From positions 62,001 through 126,000 of the forward strand of contig CAVOWP010000013.1 of NCBI GenBank assembly GCA_963700185.1: a stretch of DNA of 64,000 nucleotides. Direction: 5' to 3'. This document shows, piece after piece, positions 1-8,949 of the stretch. The stretch comes from AP-15 sp963700185. GTDB taxonomy: Bacteria > Pseudomonadota > Alphaproteobacteria > ATCC43930 > CGMCC-115725. Position 1 is the stretch's first letter. Each line of letters begins with the position of its first letter. Made by a program: the position numbers and the translations under genes. Below the pieces are notes generated by a model, which worked only from the letters and a program-made list of their open reading frames with translations, did no database searches and was not told where the DNA came from.

Positions 1-94
1 CAAAAAGACAATCATGTAAATGCCGCAATCGCATCATACATCGGTCACTCCGGCCCCGTGAGCGGGTACGAAATTGCGATTGAAGGAGTTGCCG

Positions 95-273
95 ATGCCT
101 AATCTCGACCAGATAAAACAGGAGGAACAGGAGCGCGGGACCGGCGCAGGCGGTTTCCCAAGGGCCGGTCGGGCAATCCCGCCGGCACACCGCGCAGCGG
201 TACCTCGCGCCGTTGCGCCGTTGTGGTAATTTCCAAGCGCCTACAGGAGATTCCGTTCAGGTTGCACCCCTAG
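95..273 (+). pseudogene. DUF5681-like remnant, frameshifted
   Basis: An ATG at 95 follows a good ribosome binding site (GAAGGAG, 82-88). The first frame reads MPNLDQIKQEEQERG and then loses sense. One base over, the peptide RRFPKGRSGNPAGTPRSGT appears, which is the signature of the DUF5681 domain found in phage- and mobile-element-associated proteins. That frame stops at 271-273, after about 40 residues. The piece is therefore a short frameshifted fragment of a longer protein. Identification rests on the one motif; function is unknown in the family as far as I know. Confidence 0.45.
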
Positions 274-280
274 TTCAAAT

Positions 281-371
281 CGTCATTGCGAGCGCAGCGA
301 AGCAATCTCGCGCCCGTTGAGGCTCCTCGGCACGAGATTGCTTCGTCGCCCTCCGGCTCCTCGCAATGACG
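281..371. repeat. Palindromic dispersed repeat, copy 1
   Basis: The element begins CGTCATTGCGAGCGCAGCGA and ends with the complementary CTCCTCGCAATGACG; inside, GCAATCTCG is mirrored by CGAGATTGC. The whole can fold into one long hairpin. A second copy with the same ends lies at 53846-53939. Short palindromes with TCATTGCGAG ends are common intergenic repeats in alphaproteobacteria. Confidence 0.8.
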
Positions 372-419
372 GGGACCAATCTGGTCGAAATCTGCTTCTA
401 AGATCGGCGGACAGGCACG

Positions 420-947
420 ATGATGGTTAGACATTGCAAAGCGGTTCGGCTGCTGGTGTCCGTGATCAGTGCGTTCGCGGCATTCGGCGCTCTGCCTGGG
501 ATTGCTGCAGCGAACACCGTGATCGATCTCACCTATGATTCGGTGATGGATATGGTGCGGCCGGAAGTTCACCCCGGCATCGCCGTGCACCACAACCTGC
601 AAATCACGGTGTCGGGGGGCGGCAATCTCTCCGAGGGCCGCAACCGCAGCGCGGGTCCCTATCAGGATCGAAATGCAATGATGCAGGTGCTGAGCAGCTC
701 CGGTGACGACGCGGCATATGCGTCTTGGCGGACGGCGCCGGACGGCCGGCTCGTGCGCGTCCAGAACGATCCGCAAAGCACGCGCACGATGACCGTGACC
801 TTGTTGCAAGGCAACACGTGCCGCCTCGAGGTCGTCGACCAGCTGAAGCCTGGTTTCAGCGAATATGCGTTCCTGCGGATCTCAACCCACACGATCGGGT
901 ATTTCTCGACTTACCGCGTCACTCGCACTTCCTGCGCGATCCATTGA
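420..947 (+). CDS. Small secreted protein of unknown function
   Basis: This 175-residue protein starts with a basic N-terminus followed by a hydrophobic segment (LLVSVISAFAAFGALPGIAA) and a likely signal peptidase I site near residue 31 (AAA-NTV), so it is probably exported. The mature part of about 145 residues contains two cysteines (in GNTCRLE and TSCAIH) that could form a disulfide. I recognise no domain. The gene stands alone, with the palindromic repeat just upstream and a convergent reductase gene 85 bases downstream. Start choice at 420 is supported by GGCGGA about 9 bases upstream; 423 is equally possible. Confidence 0.6.
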   Translation: MMVRHCKAVRLLVSVISAFAAFGALPGIAAANTVIDLTYDSVMDMVRPEVHPGIAVHHNLQITVSGGGNLSEGRNRSAGPYQDRNAMMQVLSSSGDDAAYASWRTAPDGRLVRVQNDPQSTRTMTVTLLQGNTCRLEVVDQLKPGFSEYAFLRISTHTIGYFSTYRVTRTSCAIH

Positions 948-1032
948 CCGCCAGTGAGGCCGAACCCGGGATTTGGCCGGCGGAGGCTCCGTGCTCCCCG
1001 CGCCGCCGTGGTGGAAACGGGTTTCCGAGAGG

Positions 1033-2100
1033 TCAGGCGGCGGCTTTTCGGTTGGCGGCCAGGCGGGCGTCCACGAGAGCGACCGTTTGATCCACGACCG
1101 CATTGCGCATGCCGTATTGCGCCCCGATCAGCTGCACGAGCCGGTCCGTTCGCTCGATATTGGGAGCGCCGTTGTTGAGGGCCCGGGCGGCCGAGGATGG
1201 CCGCACCAAGTCGTTTGCGGCGGCGGCGTATCTCTCGAACGGCACCAGGTCGTTGGGCGATGCACCGAGGCGCTCGCATATGCCGCAGACCCAATTGTAG
1301 ACCGCGCGTGAAGCTTCGAGGTCGTTGTGCACCGCGTCCTTGATGTCGATCGCGCCATCCTTTGTGACGCAGCGGTAATTGCCGGTCAGCAGCATCGCCC
1401 ATTTGGCGAGCGGCACGAAGATCGAGTCGTGGACCTTCAATTTGACGGGCAGCTGGATCGGCCCGTCGCCAGGATCGTACCGCGCCGCCTCGATGTCGGC
1501 CTCCATCTCGCGCAGCATCGCGGTGGATTTGTCGGAGTCGAACCGGGCCACCTTGAAATTGGTCGGCAAGGTGACTTGCAGCACATTGATCTTCTCGCCC
1601 GGCGGCCGGATGGCCTGCGGGTCCGGGCTGCACAAGGTCAGGTGGCCGGGCTCGAAATTGTCCCAGACGCTGGCATCGGTAAAGGCGGGCTTGAGCGCGT
1701 CGGTCTTCAGCCCGGCGATGCGCTTCAGATAAGACAAGGGCGGCATGTTCATGATCGACATGCACGGCACGCGCGACCGCGCCACCGCATCGAGCAGTTC
1801 GCGAACCCCGGGGGAGCGGTATTGCGGCTCCTGCATCGCCAAGGCGACGAGATCGTAATCCTTCGGGTCGACCTCGCCCGGGCCGGCGGCGGCGAGCTTG
1901 CCCGGCAATTTCCGCGAGTCGAGCTCGACCGGCTCCCTTCTGCCTCTGATCGGCAGCCGTATTCGCGCGCCGTCGTTGTTGAACGCCTCCACCTCCGCCG
2001 GAAGGCACACCATGGTTATCTTGTGGCCGCCGAACAGCAGCTTTGTTGCCAAGAGCGAGCCGTAGGAAGCGCCCATGATCAAGACGTTGTAAGTCGTCAT
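1033..2100 (-). CDS. PanE/ApbA-like ketopantoate reductase family protein
   Basis: The protein of about 355 residues opens with a Rossmann strand and nucleotide loop, MTTYNVLIMGASYGSLLATK, as in ketopantoate reductase (PanE/ApbA) relatives that use NAD(P)H to reduce 2-oxo acids. The glycine pattern is GASYGS instead of the usual GxGxxG, so this is a divergent member and need not act in pantothenate synthesis. The upstream ATG at 2118 is rejected because GGAGG (in GGGAGGAAATGG) lies ten bases before the ATG at 2100. It follows the epimerase gene on the same strand by about 33 bases and is probably the last gene of the zapA-ymdB-MFS-epimerase run. Substrate unknown. Confidence 0.65.
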   Translation of the reverse strand: MTTYNVLIMGASYGSLLATKLLFGGHKITMVCLPAEVEAFNNDGARIRLPIRGRREPVELDSRKLPGKLAAAGPGEVDPKDYDLVALAMQEPQYRSPGVRELLDAVARSRVPCMSIMNMPPLSYLKRIAGLKTDALKPAFTDASVWDNFEPGHLTLCSPDPQAIRPPGEKINVLQVTLPTNFKVARFDSDKSTAMLREMEADIEAARYDPGDGPIQLPVKLKVHDSIFVPLAKWAMLLTGNYRCVTKDGAIDIKDAVHNDLEASRAVYNWVCGICERLGASPNDLVPFERYAAAANDLVRPSSAARALNNGAPNIERTDRLVQLIGAQYGMRNAVVDQTVALVDARLAANRKAAA

Positions 2101-2133
2101 ACCGCCATTTCCTCCCAAAGCCGGATGGATCTT

Positions 2134-3037
2134 CTAGTCCGACGATGCCGGATGCCGAGTTTTTGGGCAAGCCTCGTCCGCAAGGATCGCGGCGAGGCCG
2201 GCACGAAAGTCCGGGTACCGCAAGGTCAGGCCAAGCTCGTTCTTGATCAGCCGGTTCGATACCCGCTTGTTGTCGTCGTAGAAGCTGCGTGCCATCGAGA
2301 GAGAGCTCGGCGGATTCGAACGGCACGAGCGGCGGCGCCGGCACGCCGAGCAACGCCGCGGCGAAAGCGACGACGGCCTCGGGCGCGGCGGGATCGTCGT
2401 CGCAGACATTATAGACGGCTCCGGCCCGCGGCCGGCTGATCGAGGCGGCGAGCACATGCGCCAGATCCTCGACATGAATCCGCGAGAATACCTGGCCCGG
2501 CTTGTCGATGCGTTTCGCGGTGCCGGCGTGCAGCGCCTCGAAGGGGCTGCGACCAGGGCCGTAAATGGCGGCGAGGCGGAAGATGTGCACCGGCACCCCA
2601 CGACTACGCCAGAGATCGAGCCAGCCCGCTTCGGCGGTAACCCGCCGGCGGCCGCGCTCGCCGCTCGGCGACAGGTCGGCGGTCTCGTCGACCCAGCCGC
2701 CGCCGCGGTCGCCGTAGACGCCCGTCGTGGAGAGATAGCCGAGCCAACAGAGGCTCTCGACCTTCGCGATGTCCTCGCCATGCACCGCCAGCACAGGGTC
2801 ACCGGCTGCATCGGGAGGAACCGATACGAGGAAATGCGTAACCCCATCCAGTGCCTTCAGCGACATCGGGTGGTCGCTGTCGAAGACCTCGACGCGAAAC
2901 CCCGCTGCGCGCAGCGCCGAGGCCTTGTCGGCGGTTCGGCAGGTGCCGCCGACGATCCAGCCCTTGGCGCCGAGCGAGCGCGCGAGCACCCCCGCGGTGT
3001 AGCCGAAACCGAAGCAGAAAAGATGCGGGACCGTCAT
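2134..3037 (-). CDS. NAD(P)-dependent epimerase/dehydratase, YeeZ-like, frameshifted
   Basis: The first 245 residues show an extended SDR fold: GFGYTAG nucleotide loop at residues 10-16, YLSTTGVYGDRGG around residue 100, and FRLAAIYGPGRSP near residue 155. This resembles the YeeZ-type SDR proteins annotated as NAD-dependent epimerases. Near position 2295 the frame breaks; one base over, the reading continues sensibly as MARSFYDDNKRVSNRLIKNE and the conserved tail LGLTLRYPDFRAGL to the stop at 2134. The SxxK-like remnant and tail are typical for the family, so this is a single indel in an intact gene. The start overlaps the stop of the MFS gene by four bases (ATGA), indicating co-translation. 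Substrate unknown. Confidence 0.7.
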
Positions 3038-4314
3038 GATCGGGTCCCGGCCACCGCCGGCACGGTGTTAGCCGACAACGCGACGGGGTCGGCTTCGAGC
3101 GTCTCGGCGATGCGCCTTTGCTTGAACCGGGCCCATAGCCAAAAGCTGCAAGAGACGAGCGCGCCCACGGCGAGCGGCAGGCGCAGGCCGAAATGCCCGC
3201 TGAGCGAGCCCATCAGCACTGCCCCGACCGCCGGGCCGGCGCGGAAGATCATCCCGTAGAGCGCCATGATCCGGCCGCGCATCCGAATATCGACTGCAGC
3301 TTGGATCAGGGTCTGCGCGCCGACCCCGGTGATCGTCATCGCGGCGCCCGCGACGAAGACGCAAGGGAGGGCGAGGTAGAATTGGTCCGTCAGAGTAAAG
3401 GCGAGGATCGCCAACGAAATGATCAAGGTGTTGCCGAGCACGAGGCGGGTCAGCCCGGTGATGGCCGGGCGCAGCAGCATCCAGCCGGCGCCGAAGATCG
3501 CGCCGAGCCCGACCGTCGAGGTCAGGGTCGCCAGGCCCTCCGGCCCACGCCCAAAGACACTGTCGGCAAATCCGGGAAACAGCTCGACAAAGCCGCGGGT
3601 CCCGACCGTCGTAATCGTGAACAGCAGCAGCATCGGCGCGATGCCCGGATGATGGCTGGCATAGCCATAGGCCTCGGCCGAGGCCTTGAGGACACTCTGG
3701 GTCGCGGCGACCGGCAATGCCGGGATGCCGCGCAGATTGGCCATCGCGACGAGAAACACGATGTAGGTTCCGGCATTGACCGCAAAGGCGGCGCCGACGC
3801 TGACCTTGGCGATGACGATGCCGGCGACCGCCGGCCCGAGAAAGCGGGCGGAATTGAAGATGATCGCATTGATCGCCAGCGCCGAAGGCAACGCCGCCCG
3901 ATCGACCAGGGTCGGGATCAACGCCAGGCGCGACGGCTGGGCCACCGCGTTGAAGACGCCGAGCAGCAATGTCAGTGCAAACAACAGCTCGATCGTGATG
4001 GCGCCGGTGTAGACAAGAACCGCGAGCAGGGTTGCCTCGATGCTGCCGGCGATCTGGGTCACCCGGATGATGCCGACCCGGTCGCGCCGGTCGGCGAGCG
4101 CGCCGGCGAGCGGGCTCAAAAACTCCACCGGAAAGAATTCGGCCATCGAGATGATGCCGAGCCAGGCGCCGGAATGGGTCAGGGTCCAGGCGAGCCAGCC
4201 GACCGCGACCCGCTGCATCCACACACCGATCAGGGAGACGGCGTTGCCGCTCGCATAGATGCGGTAGTTCCGGTGGGCAAAAGCCTGGACGACATTGCCA
4301 AATCCACCGAACAA
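3034..4314 (-). CDS. MFS transporter
   Basis: A 426-residue integral membrane protein with about twelve hydrophobic helices, opening with FAHRNYRIYASGNAVSLIGV and the loop motif GALADRRDRVGIIRVTQ near residues 70-90, which is the MFS signature between helices 2 and 3. The arrangement resembles the EntS-like/DUF894 group of exporters. The C-terminus is a cytoplasmic basic stretch. It lies 42 bases downstream of the phosphoesterase gene and overlaps the epimerase start, so it belongs to the same transcription unit. The exported compound cannot be told from sequence. Confidence 0.8.
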   Translation of the reverse strand: MFGGFGNVVQAFAHRNYRIYASGNAVSLIGVWMQRVAVGWLAWTLTHSGAWLGIISMAEFFPVEFLSPLAGALADRRDRVGIIRVTQIAGSIEATLLAVLVYTGAITIELLFALTLLLGVFNAVAQPSRLALIPTLVDRAALPSALAINAIIFNSARFLGPAVAGIVIAKVSVGAAFAVNAGTYIVFLVAMANLRGIPALPVAATQSVLKASAEAYGYASHHPGIAPMLLLFTITTVGTRGFVELFPGFADSVFGRGPEGLATLTSTVGLGAIFGAGWMLLRPAITGLTRLVLGNTLIISLAILAFTLTDQFYLALPCVFVAGAAMTITGVGAQTLIQAAVDIRMRGRIMALYGMIFRAGPAVGAVLMGSLSGHFGLRLPLAVGALVSCSFWLWARFKQRRIAETLEADPVALSANTVPAVAGTRS

Positions 4315-4356
4315 CAGGCGATCGCGGAGCAGGGACAGGGTTGGCAGCTCGAATGC

Positions 4357-5169
4357 TCAGCGCTGTGGCAGGTGCGGGGCGAGACGGCCGCCGATGCGGA
4401 TCGGCTCGACCGACAGGGCGAGACCGGTTTTGTCGTCGGTCTCGAGCAGGATGCCGCATAACGTCGCCTCGCCCTCGGCGACCTGCGGGCGCTCGCCGGG
4501 CATCTTGGTGACGAATTTGAGGACCGCCGGACCCTTCTGCATGCCGATCACGGAATCGTAATCGCCGCACATTCCGGCATCGGTCTGGTAGGCGGTGCCG
4601 CCCGGAAAGATCTGGTGGTCGGCGGTCGGCACGTGACAGTGCGACCCGAAAACGGCGGAGACGCGGCCATCGGCGAAATGACCGAGCGCCATCTTCTCGC
4701 TCGACGCCTCGGCGTGAAAATCGACGAGGATCGCCGCAGCGTCGACGCCGAGCCGGAACTTGGCGAGAAGCTCTTCGAGGCGGGCGAACGGATCGTCGAG
4801 GGCATCCATGAACAGCCGGCCCATCAGGTTGACGACGAGGACGCTCTGTCCTCCGACCGGGTGGAGCCGCCATCCGGCGCCAGGTGTCCCCTTCGGGAAG
4901 TTCGCCGGGCGCAGGACCCGCGGATCGCGGTCGAGATACGGGATGATCTCGCGCTGGTCCCAGACGTGATTCCCGGTGGTCAAGACATTGACTTCGGCAT
5001 CGTAAAATTCGCCGCAGAGGCGTTCCGTCAAGCCGCGCCCCGCGGCCGCGTTCTCGGCATTGACGACAACCAGGTCGAGGGCGAACTGACGGCGCAAAGC
5101 CGGCACGTGCTTTTTGACGGCCTCACGGCCCGGCCGTCCAACAACGTCTCCACAAAACAGGATTTTCAA
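4357..5169 (-). CDS. YmdB-type (TIGR00282) metallophosphoesterase
   Basis: The sequence LKILFCGDVVGRPGREAVKK at the N-terminus is the hallmark of the YmdB/TIGR00282 family: the GD and the later NAEN (near 50), TGNHVWD (near 80), DFHAE (near 170) and GSHCHVPTAD (near 195) supply the dinuclear metal ligands. Members hydrolyse 2',3'-cyclic nucleotides or similar phosphodiesters in the cytoplasm. Length is 270 residues, matching the family; I chose the TTG at 5169 because the open frame further upstream runs into the 6S-like RNA and lacks family similarity. In many alphaproteobacteria this gene follows zapA, 6S RNA and 5-formyltetrahydrofolate cyclo-ligase; here the cyclo-ligase is missing. Confidence 0.85.
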   Translation of the reverse strand: MKILFCGDVVGRPGREAVKKHVPALRRQFALDLVVVNAENAAAGRGLTERLCGEFYDAEVNVLTTGNHVWDQREIIPYLDRDPRVLRPANFPKGTPGAGWRLHPVGGQSVLVVNLMGRLFMDALDDPFARLEELLAKFRLGVDAAAILVDFHAEASSEKMALGHFADGRVSAVFGSHCHVPTADHQIFPGGTAYQTDAGMCGDYDSVIGMQKGPAVLKFVTKMPGERPQVAEGEATLCGILLETDDKTGLALSVEPIRIGGRLAPHLPQR

Positions 5170-5228
5170 GCGGGGCCCCAGGCGGGATATGGCTGCGGAG
5201 TGGAGCCGGCTCGGCCGTCGGCGTGCAA

Positions 5229-5371
5229 CTCCTCCGTGGCCCGCCGTAGCAGGTGGGTGACCATATATCGAAGCCACGACTCCGACAGGGACAGCCCCCA
5301 AGAGGTAGGAATCGGCCCCGGGGCAACATGCGGCCTAACGCACCGCCCAGCCCCACTCCGCAACAGGGAAG
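5229..5371 (-). ncRNA. ssrS: 6S-like RNA candidate
   Basis: The stretch between zapA and the YmdB-type gene has no reading frame in place of the expected cyclo-ligase. On the minus strand it begins CTTCCCTG (5371-5364) and can close with CGGAGGAG (5236-5229) with one mismatch, giving the terminal stem expected of 6S RNA, which binds sigma-70 RNA polymerase. zapA-ssrS is the usual arrangement in proteobacteria. The call rests mainly on location and closing stem; the central bubble was not verified. Extent is approximate. Confidence 0.5.
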
Positions 5372-5677
5372 CTAGGGTGTCTGCGGCCCCACCGCAATAG
5401 GCGTGACTGGCCTCGCCGTTTCGTCTCTTCCGTTTGACGCGTTTTCGCCGCGATTGCGCTCGCGTTCCAGCGCGTCGCTGGCATCCGAGAGTTCGTCGGC
5501 GATGACGAGCGCGGCAAGCAGCAACAGCCTCGCCTCTCCGACCTGACCGACGCTTCCGATGAATTCGGCAACCTTCGCGTCGACATATTGTGCGAGACGC
5601 CTGATGCGGCTCTCCTGCCCGTCGTCACAGGTGATCGCATAAGAGCGGCCGTTCACCGGCACACTAACCTGACCCAT
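5372..5677 (-). CDS. zapA: Cell division protein ZapA
   Basis: A 101-residue protein with the ZapA pattern: MGQVSVPVNGRSYAITCDDG (beta strand with NGR.Y), RIRRLAQYVDAKVAEFIGS and then a long helix EARLLLLAALVIADELSDA that forms the tetrameric coiled coil. ZapA bundles FtsZ filaments at the Z-ring. The C-terminal third is polar and variable. The gene is first in its transcription unit; 232 bases separate it from the amidohydrolase gene upstream and no second gene is visible there. Confidence 0.85.
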   Translation of the reverse strand: MGQVSVPVNGRSYAITCDDGQESRIRRLAQYVDAKVAEFIGSVGQVGEARLLLLAALVIADELSDASDALERERNRGENASNGRDETARPVTPIAVGPQTP

Positions 5678-5909
5678 ATCAGCCCCCTCCGCGTGTCATC
5701 CTCCTATTCGCACACATCTCGCCGGGGTAGTGAGGAAACCCTCTGCGCCGTTCAGGGGCGCCTCACTGTGCCATCTCCTTCCGGTGCAGCCGGCGGGGGG
5801 AGAGGATAAAATAGGCGTCGTTCTCCGAGCAGTTTGCCGGCCGAGTGTTCGCGGGAAAACGGCAAGGATCACTAAGTTGTTCCCAAATATTAACCTTGGT
5901 CGGTTTTCT

Positions 5910-6788
5910 TCAGGCCGTCTTTGGCAGGCAGTCCTGCGCGGCCTGGCCAAGCCGCTCGATCAGAACAGCGAGATGCTCGACCAGCTGCGCAAAACTCGGC
6001 TTTCTGCAATAACTGCGCTCGTCCATATAGAGAGCCCGGTTGATCTCGATCTGCAGGGCGTGGCCATGCGCGCTCGGCCGTCCGTAAAATCCTGTGGTGA
6101 AGCCCCCGGCATAGGGCGCGTTGATCGCCACCCTGAAACCACGGTCGGCGAGAAACCGACGGGCAGCATCGAGGATGCGGGGAGCGCAAGCCGCGCCGTG
6201 GCAGTCGCCGAGGACGATATCGGCGCCGTCTTGGCCACAGCCGGAGCTCGACGGCATCGAATGGCAATCGAGGAGTAGATACCCGCCGAACATGCCCGCC
6301 GTCTCTTGGACCAGCCGGCGCAGCATTTGGTGGTAAGGGTGGTAGAGGCACTCGATGCGCCGTTCGGCATCGGCGAAGCGCAACTTCTCGGCGTAGATAT
6401 TCTCGCCGCTGGCAACGATGCGGGCAATCGTGCCGAGCCCGATGCGAACCCGCGGCGAGCCGGCATTGACGTAGCTAGGCAAGACGTCGGAGAACATCGT
6501 CGGGTCGAGCTCGTAAGCCTCCCGGTTGACGTCGAGATAAGCCCGTGGAAAGCGGACCGAGAGCAGCGGGGCGCCGAGCTGCGGAGCGGCGGCGAACAGC
6601 TCGTCGACAAAGCTGTCTTCGGATTGCCGCAGGGCCAACGGATCGAGCCGCGACGCCGCGACGAAATCCGCCGGATAGTCGGACCCGCTATGGGGTGAAG
6701 CGAGGACGAGCGGCAGCCTGCGCGCTGCCGGTTCGCGGATATCGAGAACCCCGGCCGCAGTCCGCCGGGACAGGAATTCACCATCCAT
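5910..6788 (-). CDS. N-formylglutamate amidohydrolase family protein
   Basis: The 292-residue protein carries LVLASPHSGSDYP (residues 27-39), DSFVDELF, AYLDVNREAYELDP (near 85) and LLLDCHSMPS (near 150), all hallmarks of N-formylglutamate amidohydrolase (HutG family), a zinc hydrolase that releases formate and glutamate in one branch of histidine degradation. No other hut gene is nearby, so the physiological substrate could be another N-formyl amino acid. It is transcribed alone, divergent from the aldo/keto reductase gene 79 bases away, with both promoters sharing that gap. Confidence 0.85.
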   Translation of the reverse strand: MDGEFLSRRTAAGVLDIREPAARRLPLVLASPHSGSDYPADFVAASRLDPLALRQSEDSFVDELFAAAPQLGAPLLSVRFPRAYLDVNREAYELDPTMFSDVLPSYVNAGSPRVRIGLGTIARIVASGENIYAEKLRFADAERRIECLYHPYHQMLRRLVQETAGMFGGYLLLDCHSMPSSSGCGQDGADIVLGDCHGAACAPRILDAARRFLADRGFRVAINAPYAGGFTTGFYGRPSAHGHALQIEINRALYMDERSYCRKPSFAQLVEHLAVLIERLGQAAQDCLPKTA

Positions 6789-6867
6789 ATCACAACCTTA
6801 GTGCGTGGTGGCGAGGTTGTCATCACCCGCTGCTCGATAGATAGTTCGGAAGAACGGAGCCTGCTCG

Positions 6868-7878
6868 ATGCGGCGACCACAGCTTTGGGACTGGTTCGAT
6901 ATGGAGCGGCGAACGCTCGGGAATTTGGAAGTCTCGGCGGTCGGCCTCGGCTGCGCGACAATGACGCCATTTTATGGTGAGCCCGATCCGGCATCGGCAA
7001 TCGACACGATCCGCCGCGCACGTGAACTCGGCATCGACTTCCTCGATACCTCGGACGCCTATGGCAACGGCCGCAACGAGGAGCTGATCGGCCGGGCGGT
7101 CGGCGGGCGCCGGCATGATTACGTCATCGCCAGCAAGTTCGGCAATCTGCGGCGGCCAGACGGAACGCCGACGGCGGATGGCCGGCCCGAATACGTCAAG
7201 ACGGCGTGCGAGGGCAGCCTGCAGCGGCTGCGGACCGAAATAATCGATCTCTACTACATTCACCGGGTCGATCCCACGGTTCCGATCGAGGACACGGTCG
7301 GCGCGATGAGCGAACTCGTCCGCGAAGGCAAGGTACGTTTTCTCGGGATCTCGGAAGCAGGCGCGCAGACGATCCGGCGGGCTCACGCAACACACCCGAT
7401 GTCGGCGGTGCAGATCGAGTATTCGCTGTGGACCCGCGACGTCGAAGTCGAAATTCTCGGCCTTTGCGGGGAGCTCGGCATCGGCTTTGTCGCGTATAGC
7501 CCGCTCGGCCGCGGCTTTCTGACGGGCACCGTGACCCGGCGAGAGGAGCTGCGCCCCGGGGATGCCCGGCGGCGCATGCCGCGCTTCCAGCCGGACAATC
7601 TGACACACAATCTGGAGCTCGTTGCCGGGTTGCGCCGACTGGCCGAGGCCGACGGGTGCGCGCCAGCGCAATTGGCGCTCTCCTGGGTTCTGTCTCGCGG
7701 CCGCTCGATCGTGCCGATCGCCGGCACCAGCCATCGGCGATGGCTGGAGGAAAACGCCGCCGCGGCCAAAATTCAGCTATCCCCGGCGACCTCGGAGGCC
7801 CTCGAGCGGATCTTCCGGCCGGGTGTAGCAGCCGGCGCACGCTACCCCGATTTGTTCGGTAGGACGCTCGGGATCTGA
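6868..7878 (+). CDS. Aldo/keto reductase
   Basis: This 336-residue TIM-barrel protein has the AKR catalytic set: Asp and Tyr in FLDTSDAYGNGRNEELIG (near residues 51-60), Lys in VIASKFG (near 90) and His in DLYYIHRVDP (near 128). The C-terminal NADPH pocket appears as SIVPIAGTSHRRWLEEN. The sequence resembles AKR13-type plant/bacterial reductases (ALGNLEVSAVGLGC-like opening). The ATG at 6868 has GGAG nine bases upstream; ATG 6901 (MERRTLGNLEVS) matches the usual family N-terminus and is a real alternative. Stand-alone gene; substrate unknown. Confidence 0.85.
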   Translation: MRRPQLWDWFDMERRTLGNLEVSAVGLGCATMTPFYGEPDPASAIDTIRRARELGIDFLDTSDAYGNGRNEELIGRAVGGRRHDYVIASKFGNLRRPDGTPTADGRPEYVKTACEGSLQRLRTEIIDLYYIHRVDPTVPIEDTVGAMSELVREGKVRFLGISEAGAQTIRRAHATHPMSAVQIEYSLWTRDVEVEILGLCGELGIGFVAYSPLGRGFLTGTVTRREELRPGDARRRMPRFQPDNLTHNLELVAGLRRLAEADGCAPAQLALSWVLSRGRSIVPIAGTSHRRWLEENAAAAKIQLSPATSEALERIFRPGVAAGARYPDLFGRTLGI

Positions 7879-8032
7879 TACGAAGCCCTAGAACGAGATC
7901 AAAGGGCGAATTGCCGGGGCCGCGGCGATCGGGCGGCTACTGGCATCCCATCTCCATCGAGGGATCGCTAAGTGCTTGCGTGCATGGAAAGACTGGCCGC
8001 AAGATCGGCTCGCGTTGACTGAAGGGGGGGAC

Positions 8033-8647
8033 ATGAAGCGCATCGATCCGCGGGGAGTGGTTATCCTGGCCGGGGCGATTTCGTTGACGGCGTGCGTAGC
8101 GCCGCCGTTGGGGCCGACGATCGCCGTCGCGCCCGGACGGAACAAGAGCTTCGACGCCTTTGCGGTCGATCAGGCGACCTGCCAGCAATACGCTGCGGCC
8201 CAGACCGCGCCGGCGGCGCAAGCGGCCAACAACCAAGCGGTAGGTGGCGCGCTCCTCGGTACCGCTCTCGGAGCCGGACTCGGAGCCGGGATCGGTGCGG
8301 CCGCGGGCAACGCCGGGAGGGGGGCCGCAATTGGCGCGGCCTCTGGCGGCGCCCTCGGCATCCTCGGGAACGCCGGCGGCGCACCCTATGCGCAGATGTC
8401 GCTGCAGCAGCAATACGATGTCATTTATGCCCAGTGCATGACCGCGCATGGCAATTCGGTCCCCGCCTTGTCGCCGCCACCTGGCGCTCCACCCTATGGG
8501 CCGCCTGGGCAGCCGCCTTATGCGGGTCCACCGGGCTCGCCGCCTTACGGACAAGGCGGCTATCCCGGAGGCTATCCCGGAGGCTATCCCGGAGGCTATT
8601 CAGGGGCCTATCCCGGGGCGCCGGTTCCGCCGCCGCCCGGCTATTGA
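8033..8647 (+). CDS. Glycine-zipper lipoprotein with YPGG repeats
   Basis: The precursor has a signal sequence ending in the lipobox ISLTAC, so the mature protein is probably lipid-anchored to the outer membrane. Residues about 60-110 form a glycine zipper (GALLGTALGAGLGAGIGAAAG), a membrane-associating motif. The tail is proline- and tyrosine-rich and includes tandem GGYP units encoded by three to four perfect 12-base repeats near 8569-8604. The start at 8033 was chosen because GGGGGGG precedes it and the signal peptide begins there; the earlier ATG at 7984 adds a stretch unlike a signal peptide. Function unknown; possibly envelope stress related. Confidence 0.75.
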   Translation: MKRIDPRGVVILAGAISLTACVAPPLGPTIAVAPGRNKSFDAFAVDQATCQQYAAAQTAPAAQAANNQAVGGALLGTALGAGLGAGIGAAAGNAGRGAAIGAASGGALGILGNAGGAPYAQMSLQQQYDVIYAQCMTAHGNSVPALSPPPGAPPYGPPGQPPYAGPPGSPPYGQGGYPGGYPGGYPGGYSGAYPGAPVPPPPGY

Positions 8648-8890
8648 CCGGGCGATTGATGCGTCAGGCCGGGGTCATCCGCCGGCTTTTTTCTGTTGTC
8701 GGTCAGGAACAGTTGCTTCAGCCCGCGTCGGTGCGCCAGCAAGCGCCCCCAGGCGAGCGCCTGCTCCTCCGAGTTCGAACTGCCGGACCCGTGGCTCCAT
8801 CTTGGCGCCGCCTGCGATCTCGTCCCACTCTTCAACGAGGCTGGCCCGCACGCCCACGGGCGCGGCATCGAGGATCAGGGTCAATTTCAT
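8641..8890 (-). CDS. Possible small protein, frameshifted
   Basis: On the minus strand an ATG at 8890 opens MKLTLILDAAPVGVRASLV and continues as VEEWDEIAGGAKMEPRVRQF. In the neighbouring frame the reading then continues as EEQALAWGRLLAHRRGLKQL and LFLTDNRKKPADD to a stop at 8641. Joined by one indel near 8770, the two halves make a coherent protein of about 80 residues with no recognised domain. It lies convergent to the lipoprotein gene and overlaps its end by seven bases. No convincing ribosome binding site. Could equally be chance open frames. Confidence 0.3.
8667..8692 (+). terminator. Rho-independent terminator of the lipoprotein gene
   Basis: GCCGG at 8668-8672 pairs with CCGGC at 8682-8686 and is followed by six T residues (8687-8692), 20 bases after the lipoprotein stop codon. 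Confidence 0.7.
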
Positions 8891-8949
8891 CGCCGATTTC
8901 GCTTCATCGCTCTTTATACCATTATGCCGGCCTCATAGCGGAGGATGCC

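Noticed and set aside
911..3037. A 708-residue minus-strand open frame covering two genes
   Set aside because: It is the epimerase read past its frame break, continuing in the wrong frame through the PanE-like gene. Only the first part has family similarity.
3193..4461. Long plus-strand open frames opposite the MFS gene and other GC-rich genes
   Set aside because: These are antisense shadows caused by high third-position GC. Their residue composition (Arg, Asp, Gly rich) lacks any domain.
8560..8610. Tandem 12-base repeats as a satellite or CRISPR-like array
   Set aside because: They are in frame and encode the GGYP tail of a lipoprotein. No spacers and no other array in the window.
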